DNA of 13,041 bases from Pseudomonadota bacterium (GTDB lineage Bacteria; Bdellovibrionota; Oligoflexia; Oligoflexales; Oligoflexaceae). The notes under the pieces are model-generated. The model did no database searches. It had not been told where the DNA came from and saw only the letters and a program-made list of their open reading frames with translations. The stretch lies in the NCBI GenBank assembly GCA_029556045.1, contig JAKQGS010000393.1, positions 1-13,041 on the forward strand, given 5' to 3'. The translations under genes were made by a program, and so were the position numbers. Every line of letters starts with the position of its first letter. Within the stretch, counting starts at the first letter, position 1. Positions 1-6,982 of this stretch are shown here, in pieces.

Positions 1-60
1 CGTCCACCGATTAAAATGATGGTCAGTAACGCAGATGGTCGTATTGCCATCAGTTGGTGA
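1..60 (+). CDS. possible 3' end of a truncated upstream gene
   Basis: Frame 1 is open from the window edge to TGA at 58-60 and would encode the last 19 residues of a protein, ending in NADGRIAISW. The other two plus frames are closed by stops within the first 20 bases. The codons look like those of the neighbouring genes. The alternative is a minus-strand gene starting at ATG 50-48, whose first residues (MAIRPSALLTIILIGG) resemble a signal peptide; its ribosome binding site is weak (GGCGGA about 12 bases upstream). I cannot decide with so little sequence and favour the plus reading slightly. No product can be named. Confidence 0.4.
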   Translation, partial: RPPIKMMVSNADGRIAISW

Positions 61-135
61 TATCCGCCCGGCATTTTGTGCCTGCTCCATCCGTCGACAA
101 AAATTGGTATTTTCCCGCCCCCGTCGATTTTGCCA

Positions 136-158
136 AAACCCCAGCAGGATGGGGGTTT
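136..158. terminator. hairpin, possible weak terminator between the left-edge gene and the next promoter
   Basis: AAACCCC (136-142) is complementary to GGGGTTT (152-158) with a 9-base loop. On the plus strand only three T follow, inside the stem; on the minus strand the stem runs into TTTT. It is GC-rich and lies between the possible end of the left gene and the promoter at 157, so an intrinsic terminator is a fair guess, but the U-tract is poor. Confidence 0.35.
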
Positions 159-187
159 GACAAGGGTCCCGGCACGTCTGTTAGAAT
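157..187 (+). promoter_or_regulatory. sigma70-type promoter for the 238-2967 unit
   Basis: TTGACA at 157-162 is a perfect -35 box. TAGAAT at 182-187 matches TATAAT at five of six positions and is preceded by TG at 179-180, giving an extended -10. The 19-base spacer is longer than ideal, which the extended -10 could offset. The predicted start near 194 would leave a leader of about 43 bases before the ATG at 238. Confidence 0.5.
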
Positions 188-237
188 TAAGTAAGAAAAC
201 ACATGACATGCTTGCACCATGAATTGAGGGGGGGTCT

Positions 238-693
238 ATGTCCCGCTTGAGTCGCCTTGACATCGTCAACGAACTGGTCGACCTCATTAAAGACCTCAGT
301 CAGGATGTGACGCAACAACTGCAATACTATCGGGCCAGCGTCTACAAGCAGGAAACCTCGGCCGCCATTTTACAAAAAATCGATCATCTCAGAATCATCT
401 CCCAGCTGTTGGGACATGCGGAACTGGACGATCTGTTCAATGACTTCGACGCATCCGCAGGCAATGGCAATGTCCGCCTATCGCAGGGAGAATGCCTGTT
501 TTCTCATCGAGTCACCACCCTCACCCGCAGCCTGCTGGCCCTCGTGGATGATCTGCCCAATATTGAACGCGAGGTTCTGAAGAGCTCGCAGCAAGAGGAA
601 ACCTTTCGACTCAGGCTGCGTTCACAGCGGGGTCGCCTTATGAATTTGTGCGGCCATGGCAGCCGCGGCTGGCGCCTCTTTCAGTCCTTATAA
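238..693 (+). CDS. small helical protein of unknown function
   Basis: Encodes 151 residues. I recognise no family. The sequence is almost entirely helix-forming, with leucine/isoleucine heptad-like spacing over residues 5-60 (LDIVNELVDLIKDL, then IDHLRIISQLLGH) and a second helical half around residues 90-135, ending in a basic tail rich in Arg. There is no signal peptide or membrane segment, so it is probably cytoplasmic. The start is set by ATG 238 with a very G-rich Shine-Dalgarno (A followed by seven G, ending six bases... just upstream of the ATG). It is the first gene behind the promoter at 157-187, and its stop lies 18 bases before the TTG start of the membrane metallopeptidase, so the two are probably co-transcribed and may act together. 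The four-helix style could suit an Hpt- or scaffold-like role, but no conserved phospho-accepting His motif is evident. Confidence 0.8.
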   Translation: MSRLSRLDIVNELVDLIKDLSQDVTQQLQYYRASVYKQETSAAILQKIDHLRIISQLLGHAELDDLFNDFDASAGNGNVRLSQGECLFSHRVTTLTRSLLALVDDLPNIEREVLKSSQQEETFRLRLRSQRGRLMNLCGHGSRGWRLFQSL

Positions 694-711
694 TGGCGGG
701 ATTTTCCGACC

Positions 712-2967
712 TTGCGACAACTTCCCCCCATCGTTTTCATGGCCGCCTTGGTGTTTCTGCTGGGTCTGGCGGGGCTTTTCACCCCCTTGGGCTCCAACCT
801 TGAATATGAATATGTTCTGATTCTTTCCCTCCTGACAATTCTACTGATCCCAGCACTGGTTTATATTTGGCCGTTCAGCCCCGCCCCCGCCTTGCGTACA
901 CTGCCACGCCGGATCATTCCCGAAGCCTTTCTGGTGGTCGGCCTCGTGCCTGTCATGGCTCTGAGTCCGGGATTGCTGGCTCTGTCGCTGCAATATTGCG
1001 CCTGCGGTCCACAGGAATACTTGTTCTGGATGGCGGTGCAGTGGCTCCCTGCCTGGATCGTCTCTTATGGGTTTTGGACCGTTTTCAATGATTGGAGGGA
1101 AAACGGTCTCCCGCGTCTTCGTCTGCTACTGACCCATGGAATCCTTCTCCTCCTCCTCCTGGTGCAATTGGGGATGACCCTTTGGTTTTTGCCGCAAAAG
1201 CGCATCACCCATGTGCTGGCTGGATTTCTCCACGGACCCATTTACGATACCTGGATACCGGTGGATGCCGGCATCCTCTGGCTACGCTTGTCCCATCTGG
1301 CCCTGGGCCTGACCCTGTGGTTTTGGGTGACCTACCGCCGTGGTTTCAGGAGAATGCGCTGGATGGCCCTGGGGTCATTGGTGTCCACATTCATCCTACA
1401 ACTTATGGGACAAACCTATTCCAGTACGGGTACGGGTATGAGCGCTTTACAAAAACACCTGTCGAAAAGCCTCAAGGGTGAAGGATTTGTCCTGCATCAC
1501 GCCCCATCCTCTCAGGGCCTGGAAACGTCCCCTGCCCTTCACCGCCTTTACCGGGAAGTTCAATTTCACATGACCGAATTGGGGCAACAGATCCCGCCTC
1601 CGTTGCCCATCGTCCACATCTTTGTCTATCCGGATGATGCAAGCAAAAAACTGTGGTTTGGTGGCGGTGCCACCGATGTGGCGGATGTGTGGACGCCGTC
1701 GATTCACATCGCCCAGGAAGGCTTTCCCCATCCAACCCTGCGTCATGAAATGGTGCACGCGTTAGCCTCCAATCACGCTTTCCATGGCCTTGGCTTTCAT
1801 CCCAACATGATGTTCACGGAAGGATTGGCGGTAGCCTTGGCTCCCGAAGATCGACCTGACGATATGGACGAAGGGGCAGCCTTTATTCTGGGCAGCGGCA
1901 AGGTCAACGACGTCCAAGACCTGTTGTCACCTCTTTTTTGGGGAGAGTCCGGTCCACGCTCATACACCCTGGCGGGATCCCTGGTGCGATACATCATCCG
2001 AACCCACGGGACATCGGCGGCATTTAAACTCTACGCCGGAAAGAACTGGGAAGAATCTTTGGGCGCTTCACAGCAACAGGTTCTTGCCGCATGGAAATCC
2101 TCCCTGCAACCACTCTACGATCCCCAAAAAGCTTCCCTGCAGAAAGAGGCCCTTTACCGCAGCCCGGGAGTGCTGCGGGATCTCTGCCCTCACACCAAAG
2201 CCACCCGTCGGCAGACGCGCAAGGACGGGGATTGGATCCTCAGCTTGCGGCAACCAACGGGATGGAAGCCGGAGGAGCAGTACTGGGACTGGCGTCGTGA
2301 GATTAATCCTGACGATCCGGATGCTGTTATGAATCAATGGCGACGGCAGGCCAGGGATGCCGCGGACAGCGATACGAGTCCGGACCAACGTTCGGCCGTG
2401 CTCAGCACTCTGGAAAATGCACGACAATGGCCCCCAAAAACCATTGAAGACATTGAAATCAGCCTGATGATCAGTGACCTGGCGGAGGTCGATGAAATAT
2501 CTATGATGGAAGCTGAAAAAACATTGCAGCAGATGATGGCCCTACCACCTCATGTCATGGGTGATACCCTGCGACGGCAGGTGCAGGCCCGTTTGTGGGT
2601 GATGCAGAACATCGGCCCCCGCGATACTCCCGGCTGGCTGCGTTACCTAGCCGGATGGGGACCTCTACCACCGGAGTCTCCCGGGGAACCCTGGCTTTTT
2701 CGCTACCTCCGCCTGCGTAAGGGCGAAGGTCCCTACCGGGATCTCACGACGCTGGCAAAATTACTGCAGCAGATTCCCGATGCGGACACATTGTCACCAT
2801 CCTTTCAGGCCGAATGGTATCGATTTCTCGGTCAGCGCCTGGCGGAAGCTGGTGGTTGGGATCTGGCCGCCCAAGCCTATGAAAAAGCGGCGTCCTTGGT
2901 TCCCGCGGGACAGAAGGAGTTGATGCAGCAACGGGAGCGCTTGGCCCGGTTTATGGGCAAGCATTAA
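712..2967 (+). CDS. integral membrane protein with a gluzincin-type (peptidase MA-like) metallopeptidase domain and C-terminal TPR-like helices
   Basis: Encodes 751 residues. The N-terminal third has about seven hydrophobic segments (roughly residues 5-25, 33-54, 68-93, 101-125, 137-160, 185-207 and 214-233). A soluble domain follows with HEMVH at 345-349 and FTEGLAVAL, where Glu370 is the likely third zinc ligand; HExxH followed about 20 residues later by E-G-x-A is the pattern of the peptidase MA (gluzincin) clan. The C-terminal ~250 residues are helical, and the last stretch (WDLAAQAYEKAASLVP) looks like a TPR. The start is uncertain: TTG 712 lies 11 bases after GGCGGG, and the frame is closed just upstream by the previous gene's stop; ATG 739 has no ribosome binding site. 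With seven segments the catalytic domain should sit opposite the N-terminus, but topology cannot be fixed by reading. Substrate is unknown; cleavage or sensing of envelope proteins is inference. It ends 7 bases before the convergent gene. Confidence 0.85.
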   Translation: MRQLPPIVFMAALVFLLGLAGLFTPLGSNLEYEYVLILSLLTILLIPALVYIWPFSPAPALRTLPRRIIPEAFLVVGLVPVMALSPGLLALSLQYCACGPQEYLFWMAVQWLPAWIVSYGFWTVFNDWRENGLPRLRLLLTHGILLLLLLVQLGMTLWFLPQKRITHVLAGFLHGPIYDTWIPVDAGILWLRLSHLALGLTLWFWVTYRRGFRRMRWMALGSLVSTFILQLMGQTYSSTGTGMSALQKHLSKSLKGEGFVLHHAPSSQGLETSPALHRLYREVQFHMTELGQQIPPPLPIVHIFVYPDDASKKLWFGGGATDVADVWTPSIHIAQEGFPHPTLRHEMVHALASNHAFHGLGFHPNMMFTEGLAVALAPEDRPDDMDEGAAFILGSGKVNDVQDLLSPLFWGESGPRSYTLAGSLVRYIIRTHGTSAAFKLYAGKNWEESLGASQQQVLAAWKSSLQPLYDPQKASLQKEALYRSPGVLRDLCPHTKATRRQTRKDGDWILSLRQPTGWKPEEQYWDWRREINPDDPDAVMNQWRRQARDAADSDTSPDQRSAVLSTLENARQWPPKTIEDIEISLMISDLAEVDEISMMEAEKTLQQMMALPPHVMGDTLRRQVQARLWVMQNIGPRDTPGWLRYLAGWGPLPPESPGEPWLFRYLRLRKGEGPYRDLTTLAKLLQQIPDADTLSPSFQAEWYRFLGQRLAEAGGWDLAAQAYEKAASLVPAGQKELMQQRERLARFMGKH

Positions 2968-2974
2968 AACTGTT

Positions 2975-4066
2975 TTAGCCGCAGGAAATCGCCTGAAGAT
3001 ATTCGCCCAAAGTTCCCTCAGCTTCCAGTTTTTTAGCAAAACCAACCGCAATAGCCAACCCTGCCAGCCCTGAATTGGCGGGATTCAGAGTCAGCATATG
3101 CAAAGCCAAATTCACAGATTTCATGAAATGGGAATCCAGCTCACGATCTAAAAGAGGAACCTGCAAAGGAGCAATTTCAAAATACTGTATATTCGTTCCA
3201 GACCGGCGCGGCGTTAAAAAATTTCCACCGTAAATTCCCGCGAGTCGACCATTCAGACTGGCAAACGGTGTGTAAAACGAAGTGGTATCGGAATAATTTA
3301 ACCCCGTCAACGTCCCTAGCGAAACATCCAGCCCGGCACTTAATCCAAAATTAACTCCCACTAGGCCCATGGGAGGAAAATCAGCCAGTTTGCGTTGCCT
3401 TTCCTCCATGCTGTCTTCCTCCGTGATGCCAGGATCTCCCACGAATTTTTCGACCGAGGCTGAAGCAGGCACGAGGGGCAGGCTGAAACTGAAGTTAGTG
3501 GCCTTGAAATAACCCGACCATGCCTGTAAAACGCCGCTGGTTTCACCAAAGGCAAACCCACCATGGACATTGGCCTCGAAACCGATCAAACCCGTGGTGA
3601 ATCCACGGGTACGGTAATAAAAGGTACCAAACTGCTGATTCCACAGATCCCACACAAAATCGACGCCGTATCCAAACGGCATGGCCAGAGCTTGAGCAGA
3701 AGCCCCTCCTCCCATAAAAACATAAATGTATTTGTAAAACCCGACGAAGTCATGAACCTGCTCCGGCTCTATATTGGCTGCCACCGGCAGGTCAGCGGCG
3801 ATGGACTTCAACTGGCAAATCTTTCCCCGAATCGCATCGGCACTGATCTGATCCCGAACTTCGTCAAGCCGATCCAACGGAAGTTTATTTCTGATTTGTT
3901 GACTGAGTGAACCAACGGAGGCTTGGAGTTTTTCGACGGTCAACGATGCCCGTAAGTCGTCGATGATCGGTATAAATTTGGTCTCGGATGGCTTTTCCTG
4001 CCGAACTTTACAGGACGAAAACAACAGAAGAAATACACAATAGAATCCCACCTTAAGACTCTTCAT
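2975..4066 (-). CDS. predicted lipoprotein of unknown function
   Basis: Encodes 363 residues on the minus strand. The N-terminus is a basic start, a hydrophobic core, and LLLFSSC with Cys19 as the likely lipidated residue, so it should be exported and anchored by lipid. Residues 30-100 are helical (repeated amphipathic stretches around DDLRASLTVEKLQASVGSL and LDRLDEVRDQI). The middle and C-terminal parts are rich in Gly, Phe and Tyr with alternating hydrophobic residues (for example GLVGVNFGLSAGLDVSLGTL), suggesting beta structure; a helix-rich stretch near 310-350 precedes the end. I recognise no family. ATG 4066 is preceded by AAGGCGG about nine bases upstream. It is monocistronic, convergent with the membrane metallopeptidase (7-base gap, no terminator visible between them), and divergent from the deiminase gene. 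Confidence 0.85.
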   Translation of the reverse strand: MKSLKVGFYCVFLLLFSSCKVRQEKPSETKFIPIIDDLRASLTVEKLQASVGSLSQQIRNKLPLDRLDEVRDQISADAIRGKICQLKSIAADLPVAANIEPEQVHDFVGFYKYIYVFMGGGASAQALAMPFGYGVDFVWDLWNQQFGTFYYRTRGFTTGLIGFEANVHGGFAFGETSGVLQAWSGYFKATNFSFSLPLVPASASVEKFVGDPGITEEDSMEERQRKLADFPPMGLVGVNFGLSAGLDVSLGTLTGLNYSDTTSFYTPFASLNGRLAGIYGGNFLTPRRSGTNIQYFEIAPLQVPLLDRELDSHFMKSVNLALHMLTLNPANSGLAGLAIAVGFAKKLEAEGTLGEYLQAISCG

Positions 4067-4102
4067 GGAAGTATCCGCCTTTCATCTATAATCGTGTACT
4101 TG

Positions 4103-4132
4103 ATTGTACCGCGGCCTGGGGGATTCATCCAA
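4103..4132 (-). promoter_or_regulatory. possible promoter of the 2975-4066 lipoprotein gene
   Basis: Read on the minus strand, TTGGAT (4132-4127) and TACAAT (4108-4103) are separated by 18 bases and lie about 40 bases upstream of the ATG at 4066. The -10 matches five of six consensus bases; the -35 is weaker. It overlaps the 5' end of the putative plus-strand RNA. Confidence 0.35.
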
Positions 4133-4217
4133 TTTCTGCAGAGCCATGATTCAATGACTATCCGGGCCAAGATCCTGACAACACTTTGAAAAACGCCAAA
4201 GTTACACCCGCTTCCCC

Positions 4218-4240
4218 AGGCTCCCCAAGGGTGCCTTTTT
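4218..4240 (+). terminator. intrinsic terminator upstream of the deiminase gene
   Basis: AGGC-T-CCC (4218-4225) pairs with GGG-T-GCCT (4229-4236) around a CAA loop, with one T-T mismatch, and is followed by a run of T to 4240. The U-tract fits the plus strand only. No plus-strand coding gene precedes it. Confidence 0.6.
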
Positions 4241-4263
4241 GGATGGAACCTAGGTTAATAAAA

Positions 4264-4292
4264 TTGACATAACAGCGAATTTTTAATAGTCA
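4264..4292 (+). promoter_or_regulatory. probable promoter of the deiminase-family gene
   Basis: A perfect TTGACA (4264-4269) sits in an AT-rich stretch just after the terminator. The -10 is not clear: TAGTCA (4287-4292) has the ideal 17-base spacing but poor sequence, and AATAGT/TAATAG a few bases earlier have short spacing. The leader before ATG 4348 would be about 50 bases. Confidence 0.4.
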
Positions 4293-4347
4293 AACTCTGT
4301 TTTTATTTTAAACGGTGTTAATTTTAATAACTTTACGGAATTCAACG

Positions 4348-5628
4348 ATGTTCGCTCCCAAAAAACCTGCTCTAACACTGCTCGCCACCCTAGGGCTTTT
4401 CTCAGCCTGTGGAACGCATCCATCCGCAAACTCTGAGTTGGACGGACACTTTGAAGAGAGTCATGCCCAGCAACTCAACGCATTCAAGGGCAAACAGGTG
4501 GTTCCCCCTGAATATGCGCCCACCGATGGCCTGATCGTGGGGGACAATATCCTGCTGGAATATGAGAAGGACGCTTTGATCGTGGCGGCTTTTAAGGCCG
4601 GCATCAAAAAGGTTCATATGCTCACCACATCCAGCGGCCGTTTAACCCTTGAGAGCGATGCGTTTGACGGCCTTCGCCGCAAGATTCCCCAGCACATGGA
4701 CAACATCATCATCACCCCCCGCGTATCCAGTGGCGAGCGCTCCGTTTGGGCCCGCGACTACGCCCCCTTCATGGCCGTCACCAAAGGAGATAACCCCCAA
4801 CTGGTGATGCTGGACTTTAATTATTTTCCCCAGCGTCCTGGTGATGATTCTGCAGCCCGATCTCTCGAAGGAGTGATGGCACAAAAGCGCGCCAGCATCC
4901 CAGTTTACATCGAAGGTGGCAATTTCATGATCAATGCCCGCGGCGATTGCATGATGACGGATCGGGTACTGCTGGCCAATGCGGTCGAGCAGATCCCGGA
5001 TGACATGATTTTGGACGAAGAGGCCGTCAAAAGGTACTTTATCGACTACGCGGGCTGCCAATCGGTGACGGTGTTCCCCCGCATGCCGGTGGAGCGAACG
5101 GGGCATATCGATATCTGGGCAAAGTTTATCAACGACGACACCGTACTGGTGGGAGAAATTCTGGCTGAAACCCTTGCCACCGTCGCAGGCTTTCCCATTG
5201 AACGGTATGGTCGGGAAATCCAAATCTTTCTGGATAATCGCGCGCGGGATATCACCGCCATGGGATACAAGGTGGAGCGGGTCCCCATGCCGGCTCCCGC
5301 AGGTTCCGTGCGCTCATATCTCAATGCGCTGCTGGCGAATGGCACTGCCATCGTGCCGCGATTTGGCAAGGAGGATGATAGTTACCCCGACCAGGAGCTG
5401 ACCAAAAAATACGAAACTGCCGTGAAAGAAATCTACAAGCGCCATGGATTTAATGTGACCTGGGTCGATGCGGACTTACTCACGTCCAATAATGGCGCCA
5501 TTCACTGTGTGACCATGCAAATACCAGCCCTGCAAGCAGGGCGGAGTCACTCCTATTGCACTGTAACTATTAGATATTCATATGCTTGTTTAGCTTTTAC
5601 TAAAGATTACTTCGAGGCTCCCCGATAG
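4348..5628 (+). CDS. agmatine/peptidylarginine deiminase-family lipoprotein
   Basis: Encodes 426 residues. It belongs to the PAD_porph/agmatine deiminase family of guanidino-modifying enzymes, which hydrolyse a guanidino group to a ureido group plus ammonia through a Cys thiolate. Visible family motifs are VWARDYAPF (Asp137), EGGNFMIN (Glu189), GHIDIW (His253, Asp255) and NNGAIHCVTMQIP (Cys387, the expected nucleophile), so the active site looks intact. Family members are usually cytoplasmic, but this one begins with a basic, hydrophobic signal and LGLFSAC with Cys21 as likely lipidation site, placing it in the envelope. ATG 4348 is chosen over an in-frame ATG at 4315 because the signal peptide starts there. 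Free agmatine or protein arginine are both possible substrates; the sequence does not decide. The last ~28 residues after the catalytic motif, encoded by AT-rich DNA, are not typical of the family. The stop codon lies inside a structure that pairs with the next gene's ribosome binding site. Confidence 0.85.
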   Translation: MFAPKKPALTLLATLGLFSACGTHPSANSELDGHFEESHAQQLNAFKGKQVVPPEYAPTDGLIVGDNILLEYEKDALIVAAFKAGIKKVHMLTTSSGRLTLESDAFDGLRRKIPQHMDNIIITPRVSSGERSVWARDYAPFMAVTKGDNPQLVMLDFNYFPQRPGDDSAARSLEGVMAQKRASIPVYIEGGNFMINARGDCMMTDRVLLANAVEQIPDDMILDEEAVKRYFIDYAGCQSVTVFPRMPVERTGHIDIWAKFINDDTVLVGEILAETLATVAGFPIERYGREIQIFLDNRARDITAMGYKVERVPMPAPAGSVRSYLNALLANGTAIVPRFGKEDDSYPDQELTKKYETAVKEIYKRHGFNVTWVDADLLTSNNGAIHCVTMQIPALQAGRSHSYCTVTIRYSYACLAFTKDYFEAPR

Positions 5629-5661
5629 CAGAAAAGGACCGTATTGAAACGGTCGGGGAGG
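5618..5661 (+). promoter_or_regulatory. stem-loop sequestering the ribosome binding site of the 5668 gene
   Basis: CTCCCCGA (5618-5625), within the last codons of the deiminase gene, is a perfect 8-base complement of TCGGGGAG (5653-5660). The right arm is most of the Shine-Dalgarno GGGGAGG (5655-5661), six bases before ATG 5668. A second hairpin, GACCGT (5637-5642) with ACGGTC (5649-5654), fits in the loop and competes for two bases. A ribosome reading the end of the upstream gene would open the outer stem, so this suggests translational coupling. Confidence 0.5.
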
Positions 5662-5667
5662 CTTTAG

Positions 5668-6933
5668 ATGAATACAAGAGAAACCAACCAATCCAAAAAC
5701 CCGGTAGACGAAAAAGGCGGGGATCACACCACGACATTTCGTGAGGTGGTGGTGATCAGCGATGATCGCACATGGATTTGGGGATTTGCCCGCCACAATT
5801 TGAACACCATGGGCAAGGAATTTGTGCGGGTTCCGTCCCATGCGCCCATCCGTCAAAGCTGGAACCGATTTCGCAACGCGGAAGCCATCATCATACATTG
5901 GGAAAACACCGGGCGTCACGGTGGTGCCATTGTCGAAGAGATTCTGGAGATCGATCCTTATTTTGACGTACCGGAGAAGGTCATCATTCTCACAACCGAC
6001 CCGATCCACGAGGACGTCGTGCATTTTGGGGAACTCGGAGTCCAAAAGGTCATTCGCATCAAAAACATCGATACCCACTTAGAGAAGACTTCATTGGACC
6101 TGATCCAGATGCTGCCTCATGCCGATTTACCACAACGGAGGAACCCCTGGACCAAGTTGCTGCGGGCCCTTAATAACTTGCCGGAAAATTCATCCTCTGA
6201 GGTGCTGAAAAAAATGGATGACGCGGTGGAAATGCTGTCGCGCACCGTGGATAAACAAAAGACCGCCCGCTATTACGACGCCAAAGCCCTCCTGGCAGCC
6301 GCCCGCGGGGAAAAGGAGCAGGCTTTGTCCCATTGGCAGAAAGCCCTGCACCTCAATCCCAGTTACTTCCGTTCCTACCACAACATGATCAAATTCTACC
6401 GCCGCTATGCCGAAAAGAAGCAGGCTCTAGACCTGCTGAAACGCCTGCAGATGATGAACAAAAACAATATCTGGCGCATGGTACAGATGGGCGAGATCCA
6501 TAAGGAATGCAACGAAGACGCCAAAGCCGAACACTATTTCCAGTCGGCACTCGCCAAAGACAAATACTGCAACGGGGCCCTCTGCGGCCTGGCAGAAATC
6601 CGCTTTAAGCAGGGAAATCTCGAGGAAGCCCGCGGCCTGCTGGCCCGTACCACTGTGGCCAGTCAGACGGCAGCGGCTCTCAACCGTCAGGGCATCGACC
6701 TGGTTAAATCAGGTCACTATGAAGAAGCCCTGCACCATTATTCCAAGGCCCAGTATGTGCTGCCACACCAGGAAAAGGGCCCATTGCTGTTTTACAATAT
6801 CGGCCTGTGTTACAAACGATGGGGTAAGATGGAAATGGCAGGAGAATTTCTCAAGCTGGCTCTGGTCAAAGAGCCCAACTATGAAAAAGCGAAAAAACTG
6901 CTGCATCAGATCGCGGTACCTCCCGCTGCGTAG
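5668..6933 (+). CDS. pseudo-receiver domain fused to TPR repeats
   Basis: Encodes 421 residues, no signal peptide, probably cytoplasmic. Residues 25-150 have the alternating beta/alpha pattern of a CheY-like receiver: REVVVISDD gives the acidic pair (Asp32, Asp33), VIILTT gives the switch Thr (109/110), and GVQKVIRI gives a Lys (127). The third strand reads AIIIHWENTG, so His77 stands where the phospho-accepting Asp would be. It is therefore probably a pseudo-receiver that is not phosphorylated in the normal way. Residues ~195-415 hold about six TPR-like repeats (ALSHWQKALHLNPSYFRSY, AEHYFQSALAKD, ALHHYSKAQYVLP, AGEFLKLALVKEPNY), a protein-binding scaffold. ATG 5668 follows GGGGAGG by six bases. 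It lies 39 bases after the deiminase gene and is likely in one transcript with it, with coupled translation. Partners are unknown. Confidence 0.85.
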   Translation: MNTRETNQSKNPVDEKGGDHTTTFREVVVISDDRTWIWGFARHNLNTMGKEFVRVPSHAPIRQSWNRFRNAEAIIIHWENTGRHGGAIVEEILEIDPYFDVPEKVIILTTDPIHEDVVHFGELGVQKVIRIKNIDTHLEKTSLDLIQMLPHADLPQRRNPWTKLLRALNNLPENSSSEVLKKMDDAVEMLSRTVDKQKTARYYDAKALLAAARGEKEQALSHWQKALHLNPSYFRSYHNMIKFYRRYAEKKQALDLLKRLQMMNKNNIWRMVQMGEIHKECNEDAKAEHYFQSALAKDKYCNGALCGLAEIRFKQGNLEEARGLLARTTVASQTAAALNRQGIDLVKSGHYEEALHHYSKAQYVLPHQEKGPLLFYNIGLCYKRWGKMEMAGEFLKLALVKEPNYEKAKKLLHQIAVPPAA

Positions 6934-6965
6934 CGAAATGACACCTTTCAGGCCACAGTTTGACC

Positions 6966-6982
6966 AGACTTCTGCCCGGAGT
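6966..6982. terminator. hairpin between convergent genes, weak terminator at best
   Basis: GACTTC (from 6967) and GGAGTC can form a short stem around TGCCC, with one G-U pair, in the 48-base gap between convergent stops at 6933 and 6982. A T-rich but broken stretch follows on the plus strand. No strong intrinsic terminator is seen here. Confidence 0.2.

Larger units (their letters stand above)
4087..4240 (+). ncRNA. putative small RNA or regulatory leader ending in an intrinsic terminator
   Basis: A perfect TATAAT lies at 4087-4092, though no good -35 is seen 17 bases before it, and a terminator on the same strand lies at 4218-4240. No coding frame of note occurs between them and no plus-strand gene ends upstream, so the terminator needs its own transcript of roughly 140 bases. 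Inside are a 6-bp hairpin (ACTTTG 4183-4188 with CAAAGT 4197-4202, 8-base loop) and an 8-bp long-range match (GCCTGGGG 4114-4121 with CCCCAGGC 4214-4221). The long-range helix uses bases that also form the left terminator arm. It fits either a closed-stem sRNA or a terminator/antiterminator leader for the deiminase gene at 4348. I do not recognise a known RNA family. Confidence 0.35.

Noticed and set aside
225..240. Nearly identical A-plus-G-tract followed by TCTATG at 226-240 and 8841-8853
   Set aside because: Striking, but explained as two strong purine-rich ribosome binding sites; too short to claim common regulation. The seven-G tract could in principle vary in length, with no evidence that it does.
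4642..5223. Open frame on the minus strand (193 codons)
   Set aside because: Antisense to the deiminase gene across its conserved catalytic motifs; the plus frame carries the family signatures, so this is a shadow.
4348..5628. Idea that the deiminase and the TPR/receiver gene form a defence or secretion island with the metalloproteases
   Set aside because: The genes are in separate transcription units with rpoZ and nnrE interspersed, which looks like ordinary chromosome, not an island.
5590..6078. Open frame on the minus strand (162 codons)
   Set aside because: Spans the deiminase end and the receiver-like start; the translated sequence has no domain-like pattern and the plus frames explain the DNA.
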